A DNA stretch of 64,000 nt from Natronorubrum tibetense GA33 (GTDB taxonomy: Archaea; Halobacteriota; Halobacteria; Halobacteriales; Natrialbaceae): positions 2,283,527-2,347,526 of the forward strand of contig NZ_KB913017.1 in NCBI RefSeq assembly GCF_000383975.1, given 5' to 3'. Made by a program: the position numbers and the translations under genes. This document shows, piece after piece, positions 54,892 through 63,477 of the stretch (position 1 is the first letter of the stretch; each line of letters starts with the position of its first letter). Under the pieces are notes generated by a model. It made no database searches and was not told the DNA's origin. It was given only the letters and a program-made list of their open reading frames with translations.

Positions 54892-55038
54892 ATGAATATC
54901 ATACTAAGTATGGAAACACTGCTCAATTGTGAAATGATATGGCTAGGAAACGTCTATATGGGTTGGGAAACGGTGATCGAAGTGAATGAGTATCTCTTCG
55001 CTATTCCGATCGGGGTGCGGTCGTTGTTTCGTCCGTGA
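54892..55038 (+). CDS. Small ORF, doubtful
   Basis: The 326-bp gap 54794-55119 contains a 48-codon plus-strand ORF beginning MNIILSMETLLNCEMIWLG. Its DNA is AT-richer than the surroundings, and the peptide is mildly hydrophobic. No homologue or ribosome-binding site is obvious. The AT-rich segment may merely be promoter sequence of the following NadE-like gene. Confidence 0.15.
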   Translation: MNIILSMETLLNCEMIWLGNVYMGWETVIEVNEYLFAIPIGVRSLFRP

Positions 55039-55119
55039 CCCCTCCTCGAGTCAGTCGCAACGATCGATCGACGGGTACGAGATCGAGCAACCGCCGCGTA
55101 CACCGCGGACCGAGCAGCG

Positions 55120-55998
55120 ATGACTGACGACGCCGCTGCGGTCGGTCGCGCTCGAGATGACGAACTCCCGCGAGAGGACGACGGCCTCGCCACCGGTCCC
55201 GACGCGCTGGCGCGGCTGCAGGAGGTCGTCCCGGCGTTCATCGAAGCACAGGTCGACGAGGCGGGCGCCGACGGCGTTGTAATCGCCCTCGACGGCGAAC
55301 TCGTGTCGACGGTCACCGCCACGCTCGCCGTGGACGCGCTCGGTTCGGACCGCGTTACCGGGCTCGTCCTCCCGGCCTACATGAATCAGGAGGCGGCGGC
55401 GCGAGACGCGGAGGCCATCGCGTCCGTACTGGATATCGAGTACAGTCGCGTCCCGCTCCAGCCGTTGCTCGGCGCGTTTCAGGAGGTTGTCGGCATGACT
55501 GCTCAGCCGGCCGACGATCTCGTCGCGATGGAGAACGTCGCCGCCCGACTGCGGATGGCCTGTTCGTACTACGTCGCGAACACGACGAACGCGCTGGTCG
55601 TCGGGACGGCGACGCGAACCGACCGCTTTCTCGGGACGCTGACGAAACACGCCGATACCGGGGTCGACTGTCTCCCGCTGGGCGATCTGTACGCGACCGA
55701 GGTCCGAGCGCTCGCCGACGCGCTCGAGATTCCCACGGATCTCGTTGCACCGTCCGCGTCCCCTGGTGTTGGCGCAGGTCAGTCCGCGGGTGATGAACTC
55801 GAGATCGAGCCGAAAACCGTGGACCGCGTCCTCCGATTATCCGTCGACGAGGGAGTCGACGTCGCGGCCGTCGCCGAACGGGTCGGTGTCGACGCTGCGG
55901 CGGTCGAACGGATCGCGGACTGGTACGCCAGCATGCGGCACAAACGGCAACTCCCTCCGACGCCGGCGACTCGAGCGGGGTCCGAACGTCCGTTCTAG
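55120..55998 (+). CDS. NadE-like NAD+ synthase paralogue with degenerate ATP loop
   Basis: This 292-residue protein follows the NAD+ synthase fold: ENVAARLRMACSYYVANTTNALVVGTATRTDRFLGTLTKHADTG and DCLPLGDLYATEVRALAD are clear. The N-type ATP pyrophosphatase loop that should read SGGxDS is instead LDGELVS (57-63), so ATP binding or catalysis is probably lost or changed. The family's C-terminal KR...P motif survives (RHKRQLPPTPA). It may be a regulatory or repurposed paralogue. Confidence 0.75.
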   Translation: MTDDAAAVGRARDDELPREDDGLATGPDALARLQEVVPAFIEAQVDEAGADGVVIALDGELVSTVTATLAVDALGSDRVTGLVLPAYMNQEAAARDAEAIASVLDIEYSRVPLQPLLGAFQEVVGMTAQPADDLVAMENVAARLRMACSYYVANTTNALVVGTATRTDRFLGTLTKHADTGVDCLPLGDLYATEVRALADALEIPTDLVAPSASPGVGAGQSAGDELEIEPKTVDRVLRLSVDEGVDVAAVAERVGVDAAAVERIADWYASMRHKRQLPPTPATRAGSERPF

Positions 55999-56190
55999 CG
56001 ATCCCGAACAACTCGGCTGGCGCACGTCCCCGCAGGTGTCGGCGCCCTCGAAACCGTTACGACTGCTGGCAGTCGTGCAACTGGTGTTTGTGTTCGGCCG
56101 GTTCATCTGCCGTCGACTGGGTCGTCTCTCCCCTCTCAGCCGTCGAAAAATGACGTACTGTTAACCCGTTTCGCCTGTACCGTCTACTCG

Positions 56191-56742
56191 ATGTCCGATT
56201 CGATCTGCCGGCGCTTCGGTCCCGGCCGACTGCCGTACGCGTCCAGACGCGACGTCGGCGCCGGGATCGCGATGGCGGCCACGGGGGTGCTCGCGATCGC
56301 CATCTGGTTCGTCGCCACCGGCCTGTTGCTCGTGACCGACGCTGTTCCCGCACTCACCGGCGGGGGTGACCTCGAGTTCGCCGCCGCGTTCGGGCTCCTC
56401 TTCGCCCCGTTCGGCGTGGTGACGTCGTTCGTCGTCGGAACACTCTGCTGGCGCGCTGTTGACACGGATGCACCGGATCCGACTCTCGGCGCACTGCTCG
56501 GTGCGTGTACGGCGGCCACCGGGATGATCGGCGGCTCTCTCGGCATCTCGCTCGTGTTCACCGTCGCAACTCTCGTCTTCGGGTCGATGGCACTGGGACA
56601 ACTCCTCGTGTTCGCCGTCGTCGTCTCGGTCTCGGCGCTCCTGTTCAGCGCGGTCTTCACCGGTTGGCTGATCGTTCCGCTCGGGGCGTTCGGCGGCTGG
56701 TATCACGAACGCGCGCGGGCGACTGAGGTGGACGGGAGTTGA
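56191..56742 (+). CDS. Multi-spanning membrane protein, unknown
   Basis: This 183-residue protein has four to five transmembrane segments (AGIAMAATGVLAIAIWFVATGLLLV, FGLLFAPFGVVTSFVVG, ACTAATGMIGGSLGISLVFTVATLV, LLVFAVVVSVSALLFSAVF). No family is recognised. It follows the NadE-like gene and precedes the Tfx leader ORF, all on the plus strand. Confidence 0.6.
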   Translation: MSDSICRRFGPGRLPYASRRDVGAGIAMAATGVLAIAIWFVATGLLLVTDAVPALTGGGDLEFAAAFGLLFAPFGVVTSFVVGTLCWRAVDTDAPDPTLGALLGACTAATGMIGGSLGISLVFTVATLVFGSMALGQLLVFAVVVSVSALLFSAVFTGWLIVPLGAFGGWYHERARATEVDGS

Positions 56743-56791
56743 TCCGTCGGATCGGGAAAGCTTTGATCCCGCCGCCGGCTTAGTGTACAGT

Positions 56792-56857
56792 ATGAGTGCA
56801 CGGGAAACCGAACTCGGGGGCCCACGGTCGGTCGAGCGAACGCGGTGGTCGCCGTGA
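56792..56857 (+). CDS. Leader ORF overlapping tfx start
   Basis: A 21-codon ORF (MSARETELGG...) ends TGA at 56855-56857, overlapping the GTG at 56854 by four bases (GTGA). The overlap is the same as in coupled genes, so this could be a leader peptide that controls tfx translation. A small ORF of this size also arises by chance. Confidence 0.35.
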   Translation: MSARETELGGPRSVERTRWSP

Positions 56858-57312
56858 TCGACGAGGTCGAGGAGTTACTCGAGGAGATCGGGTTCGACGC
56901 CGAGACGAGCGTACTGACGCGCCGGCAGGCCCAGGTGCTTGCGCTTCGCGAGCGTGGCACCTCCCAGGCGGATATCGCCGACGCGCTCGGAACCTCGCGA
57001 GCGAACGTCTCCTCGATCGAGTCGAGCGGCCGCGAGAACCTCGAGAAGGCCCGCGAGACGGTCGCTTTCGCCGAGGCGTTGCGGGCACCGGTTCGCGTCC
57101 GCGTCCCGGAGGGAACCGACCTCTACGATGTGCCACAACTCGTCTACGAGGCCTGCGACGAGAAGGGCGTCAAGGTCGACCACACCGCGCCTGACCTGAT
57201 GAAGGTCGTCAGCGACGCCGCGGGCGCTGCGGTGTCGGGCCGCGAGATCTCGACGCCGCTGATCGTCGGTGTCACTGCCGAGGGGACGGTTCGCGTGCGC
57301 CACCAGCAGTGA
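56854..57312 (+). CDS. Tfx-type DNA-binding transcriptional regulator
   Basis: This ~152-residue protein (GTG at 56854; a GTG at 56845 is possible) has TSVLTRRQAQVLALRERGTS and ADIADALGTSRANVSSIESS, a Tfx-like helix-turn-helix. DLYDVPQLVYEACDEKGVKVD and APDLMKVVSDAAGAA are the conserved C-terminal domain. Tfx-type proteins bind promoters in methanogens and haloarchaea. Here it may respond to an unknown cofactor. The target is not known. Confidence 0.88.
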   Translation: MIDEVEELLEEIGFDAETSVLTRRQAQVLALRERGTSQADIADALGTSRANVSSIESSGRENLEKARETVAFAEALRAPVRVRVPEGTDLYDVPQLVYEACDEKGVKVDHTAPDLMKVVSDAAGAAVSGREISTPLIVGVTAEGTVRVRHQQ

Positions 57313-57401
57313 TCGGCGCGGGTCTCCGGCAGTAAGGTGGTGATCCTCGCGACTCGAGACGACCGCCAGAGCGAAAGGCGACGGCAGCATACGTGGGAGC
57401 G

Positions 57402-58028
57402 ATGACGATCGACCTGCCGACATCGCTGGCCGACTCGTGGCGAGCGCTGGGAACCCGGACTGGCGAATCGAGCGTGCTTCTCGCGTCGATTAGCGCCGAG
57501 ACGACGGTGTACGAACCGATCGACGCCGCCGACCGACTGGTAACGTTGGGCGCGAGCGAGATTCCTGTCCGCTCGCTGTTCACCGTCGACGTGACGTTCT
57601 CCCCGTCGCTCTCAGATCTCGGCATGGCTCCGAAATCGGCCTTCGAGAAGGCTGCGCCGAAGGCGAAGTCACAGTTCGTCACGACCCTCGAGGACGAGGG
57701 CCTGCACATCGACGGGACGCGAAACACCCTCGAGTTCGAGGCAACGAACGGGGCCGAGGGTGCCTGGTTCGTCCTCGACGCGGACTACCCCGTCTCCCCG
57801 GATCTGACGACAACCGACGACGAGTGGCTCGACGCGGAGGCCCACATCGCGGTCTGGCCGACCGAGGCGAGTTTCGGAATGGCAGGCGGCGTGCTTCCAC
57901 TCGAGGACGGAAGCGGCGTCGTCGATGGAAGGAATGGGGGCGAACTGCCGGCCGGGCTCGAGGTCGATCCGGAGGCCGACCGGGAGACGGTCGCAGCCCT
58001 GATTCGGACGCTCGAGCCAGACAGATAA
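57402..58028 (+). CDS. Conserved haloarchaeal protein, unknown
   Basis: This 208-residue soluble protein has no recognised motif. TIDLPTSLADSWRALGTRTG is followed by alternating beta strands (IPVRSLFTVDVTFSPSLSD) and a conserved KSQFVTTLEDEGLHIDGTR. A Met three codons upstream (57393) is an alternative start. It lies 89 bp after tfx in the same direction. Confidence 0.65.
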   Translation: MTIDLPTSLADSWRALGTRTGESSVLLASISAETTVYEPIDAADRLVTLGASEIPVRSLFTVDVTFSPSLSDLGMAPKSAFEKAAPKAKSQFVTTLEDEGLHIDGTRNTLEFEATNGAEGAWFVLDADYPVSPDLTTTDDEWLDAEAHIAVWPTEASFGMAGGVLPLEDGSGVVDGRNGGELPAGLEVDPEADRETVAALIRTLEPDR

Positions 58029-58179
58029 GGGGGCGACGGCCGCCGTAACCTTTCGTTTCCCGGCTCGCTGCAGGCGATTCGCCAATCGGTTCCTCAACTG
58101 TTAACGTGTTTGACGTTAGCATATTCAGAAAAGTAGTATTACCCGCTACGCTTATTGAGTGTGGCACACAGTGGCGAAC

Positions 58180-60198
58180 ATGGTCGACGAGTGGCGATCG
58201 ATCGAGACCGAACTCGAGGGGATTTCGGACGAGCGGAGCGAACTCGAGGATGCGTTCGCCCGCGTCTCCGACGCCCTCTACACGCTGGATGCCGACCTGC
58301 GGTATACCCTCGTCAACGACCGAGCCAGGTCTCTTTTCGATCCGTTCGCCGAGGACGCAGCCGACGAGTCCGCGAGCCCGAACGAGTCCGAAAACGCGGC
58401 GTCGGAATCCGTGACGGGCCGTCTCGAGTCGCTCTTCGGCGACGCACACGAACGCGCGTTCGAGCGCCAGCGTCAGCTCTCCGTCGAAGTGCATGACGAC
58501 GGCAGCGACCGCTGGTTCGAGGCGCGGTGTTATCCAGACACCTCCGGCGTGACCGTTCTCGTCGCCGACGCCACCGAGCGCAAGCGCCGTAAACGCGAAC
58601 TCGAGGAAGGCAACAGGCGGCTTCGATCGATCTTCGAGGACGCACACGACGCGATTCTCGTCGGCGACGAGAACGAGATCGTCGCCGCCAACCCGGCCGC
58701 GAGCGAGCTGTTGGGAGTCGACCGGTCGGAAATTTCCGGACGCTCGCTCAAGGAGTTTATTCACGACGACCACGACGTTCCTTCGGCCTGGGAAACGTTT
58801 CTCGAACGGGGACGGCTCCGCGGTTCGTTCTCGCTGGTTCGACCCGACGGGACGGAACGGATCGTCGAGTACAACGCCGTCGCCAACGTGTTGCCCGGCA
58901 CGCACCTCTCGATTCTCCGGGATGTTACCGAGGCCCGACAGCGCGAAGCGGAACTCGAGCGCCAGCGCGAGCGCCTGGCGGCGCTCGACCACGTCAACGG
59001 CGTCGTCCGCGAGATCAACGACGCCGTCGTCACCGGATCGACGCGGGCTCACCTCGAGCGCGTCACCTGCGAGTCGCTTGCCGACTCGCCGTCCTACGAG
59101 TTCGCGTTCATCGGGGACGTCGACGTCAAATCGGAGTCGATCAGTCACCGCGTTGAAGCGGGGATCGACGGCTACGTCGAGTCGATCCCACTCTCGACGG
59201 ATTCCGACGATCCGTCCGGCCGCGGCCCGGCCGGAAAAGCGATTCGAACCCGGACGATTCAGGTATCGAACGATGTCTTTGCGGATCCCGACTTCGAACC
59301 GTGGCGCGAGGACGCCCGGGAACACGGCTACGAGTCGGCTGCCGCGATCCCGATCACGTACGACAGCGCACTGTACGGTATCCTCGGAATCACCAGCGAG
59401 CGTCGAAACGCGTTCACCGACGAGGAGCGAGACGTCGTCGCCCAACTCGGCGAAATTCTGGGCCACGCCATCGCCGCCCTCGAGCGCAAACGGGTCCTGC
59501 TCGGCGACGATCTGATCGAACTCGAACTCGTCATCGACGATGCGGTCGCGATGTTCGACGGCCCCGACATGACCGGCCACTCGATCTGGTTCGACCGAGT
59601 CGTCCGGACCGGCGACGAGCAGTTCCTCGAGTACGGGAGGACGGCCGCCGAGACGTTTCCGCTGCTCGAGGAGATCGTCGAGTGCGTCCCCCACTGGGAC
59701 GAGGTGTCGGTGCTGCAGCGGTCGGCCGGCGACGTAAAATTCGAGTTGGCAATCACCTCGCCGCCGATGTTCGGGGTCATCGACGCCTACGGCGGCTACG
59801 TCGAGGCGGCGGCGATCCACGACGGCGAGTACACTACGACGGTCCACTTTCCAACCGGGACGGACGTTCGCGCTGTCATGGACGAACTGACGGAAGTCTA
59901 TCCCAGCATCCGAACCGTCGCTCGGCGTCAGATATCCCCCTCAAGCAAGTCACTGGAGCAACTCCAGGCGAAACTGGCCGAGGCGTTAACCGACCGCCAG
60001 CGGACCGCCCTCGAGATGGCCTACTACGGCGGTTACTTCGAGTGGCCCCGCGACAACTCGGGCGAGGAAATCGCCGAGTCAATGGACGTGACGGCTGCGA
60101 CGTTTCACGAGCACCTCCGGGCGGCCCAGCACAAACTCATTACGACGATCCTCGACGACGCGGAGACGGCGGGGGAGGACGCAACCGACGATCGCTGA
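58180..60198 (+). CDS. Bat-type regulator with PAS, PAS, GAF and HTH_10 domains
   Basis: This 672-residue protein resembles bacterio-opsin activator. Two PAS domains (residues ~10-150 and ~150-270) are followed by a GAF domain (~290-430). The bacterioopsin-regulator module is next, then a C-terminal HTH_10: LTDRQRTALEMAYYGGYFEW and SGEEIAESMDVTAATFHEHL. It should sense light, oxygen or redox through its PAS/GAF part and regulate transcription. ATG 58180 was chosen over GTG 58159. An inverted repeat TAACGT/ACGTTA (58102-58118) precedes it. Confidence 0.9.
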   Translation: MVDEWRSIETELEGISDERSELEDAFARVSDALYTLDADLRYTLVNDRARSLFDPFAEDAADESASPNESENAASESVTGRLESLFGDAHERAFERQRQLSVEVHDDGSDRWFEARCYPDTSGVTVLVADATERKRRKRELEEGNRRLRSIFEDAHDAILVGDENEIVAANPAASELLGVDRSEISGRSLKEFIHDDHDVPSAWETFLERGRLRGSFSLVRPDGTERIVEYNAVANVLPGTHLSILRDVTEARQREAELERQRERLAALDHVNGVVREINDAVVTGSTRAHLERVTCESLADSPSYEFAFIGDVDVKSESISHRVEAGIDGYVESIPLSTDSDDPSGRGPAGKAIRTRTIQVSNDVFADPDFEPWREDAREHGYESAAAIPITYDSALYGILGITSERRNAFTDEERDVVAQLGEILGHAIAALERKRVLLGDDLIELELVIDDAVAMFDGPDMTGHSIWFDRVVRTGDEQFLEYGRTAAETFPLLEEIVECVPHWDEVSVLQRSAGDVKFELAITSPPMFGVIDAYGGYVEAAAIHDGEYTTTVHFPTGTDVRAVMDELTEVYPSIRTVARRQISPSSKSLEQLQAKLAEALTDRQRTALEMAYYGGYFEWPRDNSGEEIAESMDVTAATFHEHLRAAQHKLITTILDDAETAGEDATDDR

Positions 60199-60269
60199 GC
60201 GTCGAGACCGTGGCACACGTCGGCCGCGACGTACTGGGATTGATTACGTCGCCGTCCCACGTCCCACAC

Positions 60270-61175
60270 ATGCAAACCCACATCGTCCCGGTCGGCTTCG
60301 ACTACGACCGGCTGATCGCGCCGCTAGTGCGCGATCAGATCGACGTCGACAGCGTCATTCTCCTCGAGGGTGCCGTCGGAAGCGAGGCCAACGTCGAGTA
60401 CTCCCGGCATCTCTCGGAAAAGCTCGAGACCGACTTCCGGAACCTCCTGGGGGCGAGCACGGAGCGGTTCGTCCTCGAGGATGTCTACGACTACGACGCG
60501 GCGTTCGAGCAGGCCTACGACCTCATCACGGCGGAACTCGACGCCGGCAACGAGGTCTGGGTGAACGTCGCCGCGATGCCCCGCACCGTGAGCTTCGCGT
60601 TCGCCAACGCCGCCCACTCGCTGATGGTCGAACGCGAGGAGGACCGCGAGGGGATCCACACCTACTATACGGCCCCCGAAAAGTACCTCGAGACCGAACT
60701 CGCCGAGGAACTCCGCGAGCAGATCAGTATCCTCGAGGATATCGGTACGCGGGAGGCGGAGATCGACGGCGACCGAATCGACTCCCGCCTCGAGAGCGCC
60801 CGGAACCTCCTCTCGGAGTTCGACGAGCGCGGGACGACCATCGGGGCAAAGGAGATCGACGGCAAGCACATCGTCGAGTTGCCGGTCGCCTCCTTTTCGA
60901 ACGTCAAACCGTTCGAGGAGCTCATTCTCTACAAACTCGGCGAGGACGGCGAGTTCGACTCGGTCTCCGAACTGGCCGAATCGCTCGCCCGCGAACTCAA
61001 CGAGGAGTACACCGACAGCTTCCGCTCGAAGGTCATCTACAACGTCGACCGGCTGGGTCCCGGCGGGAAGGGGTACATCGAGCGCGAGGAACACGGGAAA
61101 TCCTACCGTACCAGGCTTTCCAGGATCGGCGAACTGTGGGTGCGTGCACACTCCGATAGCGACCCCGACTCGTAG
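60270..61175 (+). CDS. CARF-like HFX_2341-type transcriptional regulator
   Basis: This 301-residue protein has an N-terminal Rossmann-type domain (THIVPVGFDYDRLIAPLVRD, DSVILLEGA) with ~30 residues resembling CARF/DUF6293, a helical linker and a C-terminal winged helix (LYKLGEDGEFDSVSELAES and SKVIYNVDRLGPGGKGYIER). CARF domains bind cyclic oligoadenylates or other nucleotides. Here no CRISPR locus is near, so the ligand is unknown. It lies 71 bp downstream of the bat-type gene. Confidence 0.72.
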   Translation: MQTHIVPVGFDYDRLIAPLVRDQIDVDSVILLEGAVGSEANVEYSRHLSEKLETDFRNLLGASTERFVLEDVYDYDAAFEQAYDLITAELDAGNEVWVNVAAMPRTVSFAFANAAHSLMVEREEDREGIHTYYTAPEKYLETELAEELREQISILEDIGTREAEIDGDRIDSRLESARNLLSEFDERGTTIGAKEIDGKHIVELPVASFSNVKPFEELILYKLGEDGEFDSVSELAESLARELNEEYTDSFRSKVIYNVDRLGPGGKGYIEREEHGKSYRTRLSRIGELWVRAHSDSDPDS

Positions 61176-61317
61176 CGCTCGGGATCCGGCGGCCTCCGCA
61201 GGTAGCTGACCCTCGCAGATTTCTATTCGGCGTTGCGGACGGGGTCAGCGAACCGGCCCGGCCACAACACCTCAAGTAGATCGGCGACGAAGGACGTGAT
61301 ACGGTACTATTCCACCG

Positions 61318-62079
61318 ATGACTGCAATCGATATCAACTGCGACATGGGCGAGAGCTTCGGCAACTGGACGATGGGACGCGACGGCGAGGTGATGCCGTA
61401 CATCACCTCTGCAAACATCGCCGGCGGCTACCACGCGGGCGACCCCCACGTCATGCGCGAGACCGTCGAACTCGCGGCGGAACACGACGTGGGAATCGGG
61501 ATCCACCCCGGCCTCCCGGACAAGATGGGCTTCGGCCGTCGAACGATGGACGCGACGCCCGAGGAGGTTCGCGACTACGTCGTCTACCAGTTGGGGGCGC
61601 TGCTAGCGTTCGCAAAGCGCCACGGCGCGAGCGTCCAGCACGTCAAACCCCACGGCGCGATGTACTCGATGCTCTCCGAGAGCGAAGCGCACTGTCGGGC
61701 CGTCATGGAGGGCATCCTCGAGGTCGATCCAGACCTCATCTACCTGGCAACCGATATGAACATCTACGAAGTCGCCCAGGAGTACGACGAACTAGACGCC
61801 GTCTTCGAGGGCTACGTCGACCTCGATTACAACCCCGACCGAACCCTGATCGTCGAGAAATCCGTCGAGCCGAAGGATCCAGAGCTGGTCGCGGATCGCG
61901 TCGTCTCTATCGCGAGCCGCGGCGAGGTCGAAGCCGTCGACGGCACCACGATCGACGTCCCCGCATCGTCGATCTGTATCCACGGCGACGGCCCGAACGC
62001 CGTCGAACTGCTCGAGTCGATCCACGAGCGACTCGAGGCGGAAGAAATCGAACTGGCTCGCCTCGACGAACTGGTGTAA
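61318..62079 (+). CDS. pxpA: 5-oxoprolinase subunit A (LamB/YcsF family)
   Basis: This 253-residue protein starts TAIDINCDMGESFGNWTMG, the PxpA signature. GGYHAGDPHVMRETVELA, GIHPGLPDKMGFGRRTM and HVKPHGAMYSML complete it. Together with PxpB/C it hydrolyses 5-oxoproline to glutamate using ATP. The biotin carboxylase and pxpC genes lie convergently after it. Confidence 0.93.
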   Translation: MTAIDINCDMGESFGNWTMGRDGEVMPYITSANIAGGYHAGDPHVMRETVELAAEHDVGIGIHPGLPDKMGFGRRTMDATPEEVRDYVVYQLGALLAFAKRHGASVQHVKPHGAMYSMLSESEAHCRAVMEGILEVDPDLIYLATDMNIYEVAQEYDELDAVFEGYVDLDYNPDRTLIVEKSVEPKDPELVADRVVSIASRGEVEAVDGTTIDVPASSICIHGDGPNAVELLESIHERLEAEEIELARLDELV

Positions 62080-62107
62080 ACCGGAGGCGTGGCGACGCCC
62101 CGGCGGG

Positions 62108-63460
62108 TCAGACCTCGTCCAGCCCCTCGAACTGCTCGTCGAGGTACTTCGTCGTGTGCTCGCTGTCGACGAACGCGTCGTCCTCGAGCACCGCGAGATG
62201 GAACGGAATCGTCGTCGCGATCCCCTCGACATCGGTCTCCTCGAGGACCCGTTTACTTCGTTCGAGGATCTCCGTTCGATCCTGTGCGGTGACGATGAAC
62301 TTCCCGACGAGCGAGTCGTAGAACGGGCTGATTCGATCGCCCTCGTTGACGCCGTCGTCGACGCGGACGCCCATCCCCGTCGGTGGCCGGTACGTCTCGA
62401 GGGTGCCCGGGGTTGGCGAAAAGTCGTTGTACGGATCCTCGGCGTTGATGCGGAACTCTATCGCCGCTCCACGGGTCTCAACCTCGTCCTGCTCGAACGA
62501 GAGTTCTTCGCCCGCGGCGACCCGGAACTGTTCTTTGACGATGTCGATGCCCGTCACGGCCTCGGTGACAGTGTGTTCGACCTGAATTCGGGCGTTGACC
62601 TCGAGGAAGTAGAACTCGCCGTCCTCGTAGAGAAACTCGACGGTTCCGGCGTTGCTGTAGCCGGCTTCGGCGACGCCGGACCGTGCGGCTTCACACAGTT
62701 CTTCCCGCGTCTCGTCGTCGAGCACCGGCGATGGCGTCTCCTCGATGAGTTTCTGCTGACGGCGCTGCACCGAGCAGTCCCGTTCGTAGAGGTGACGGAC
62801 GTTCCCGTGCTGGTCGCCGATGACCTGCACCTCGATGTGGCGTGGGTTCTCGAGGAAGCGCTCGACGTAAACCGCGTCGTTGTCGAAGTACGCCTCGCCC
62901 TCTCGTTTGGCGTTCGTGAACGCCTCCTCGGCTTCGCCGGGATTCTCGACGACTTTCAGCCCGCGACCGCCGCCGCCGCCGTCGGCCTTGATCGCGACGG
63001 GGTAGCCGTGCTCGTCGCCGAAGGCTTTCACTCGCGCGGGGTCGTCGATCGGCTCGTCGGTCCCGGGAACGATCGGGACGCCGGCCTCGTTCATGATGGC
63101 TCGAGCCTTCGTCTTCTCGCCGAAGTCGGCCATCGCGTCCGCCGGCGGCCCGATCCAGATGAACTCGGAGTCTTCGACGCGGCGGGCGAACGACTCGTTC
63201 TCCGCGAGGAAGCCGTAGCCGGGGTGAATCGCGTCGGCACCGGTCTCGGCCGCCGCCTCGAGCAGCGATTCCTGGTTGAGATAGCTCTTCCCGGCGACGG
63301 AGGAGCCGACGTGAGCGGCTTCGTCCGCGCGCCGGACGTGTTTGGCCGTCTCGTCGGCGTCGCTGTAGACGGCGACGGTGTCGATTCCGAGTTCGGTTGC
63401 CGCTTGCATTACGCGGACCGCGATTTCGCCTCGATTCGCAACGAGTACTTTGTTGATCAT
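62108..63460 (-). CDS. Biotin carboxylase (acetyl/propionyl-CoA carboxylase-like)
   Basis: This 450-residue ATP-grasp enzyme starts [30 protein letters not shown] is the Gly-rich ATP loop, [23 protein letters not shown] the active-site segment, and [18 protein letters not shown] the Arg-containing catalytic motif. It carboxylates biotin on a BCCP. No biotin carrier domain is fused. It lies 17 bp downstream of the pxpC gene, so it is cotranscribed with it. Its adjacency to pxpA/pxpC may mean a function in oxoproline or urea-amidolyase-like carboxylation. Confidence 0.93.
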   Translation of the reverse strand: MINKVLVANRGEIAVRVMQAATELGIDTVAVYSDADETAKHVRRADEAAHVGSSVAGKSYLNQESLLEAAAETGADAIHPGYGFLAENESFARRVEDSEFIWIGPPADAMADFGEKTKARAIMNEAGVPIVPGTDEPIDDPARVKAFGDEHGYPVAIKADGGGGGRGLKVVENPGEAEEAFTNAKREGEAYFDNDAVYVERFLENPRHIEVQVIGDQHGNVRHLYERDCSVQRRQQKLIEETPSPVLDDETREELCEAARSGVAEAGYSNAGTVEFLYEDGEFYFLEVNARIQVEHTVTEAVTGIDIVKEQFRVAAGEELSFEQDEVETRGAAIEFRINAEDPYNDFSPTPGTLETYRPPTGMGVRVDDGVNEGDRISPFYDSLVGKFIVTAQDRTEILERSKRVLEETDVEGIATTIPFHLAVLEDDAFVDSEHTTKYLDEQFEGLDEV

Positions 63461-63477
63461 CTATTGGTAACTCCGCA

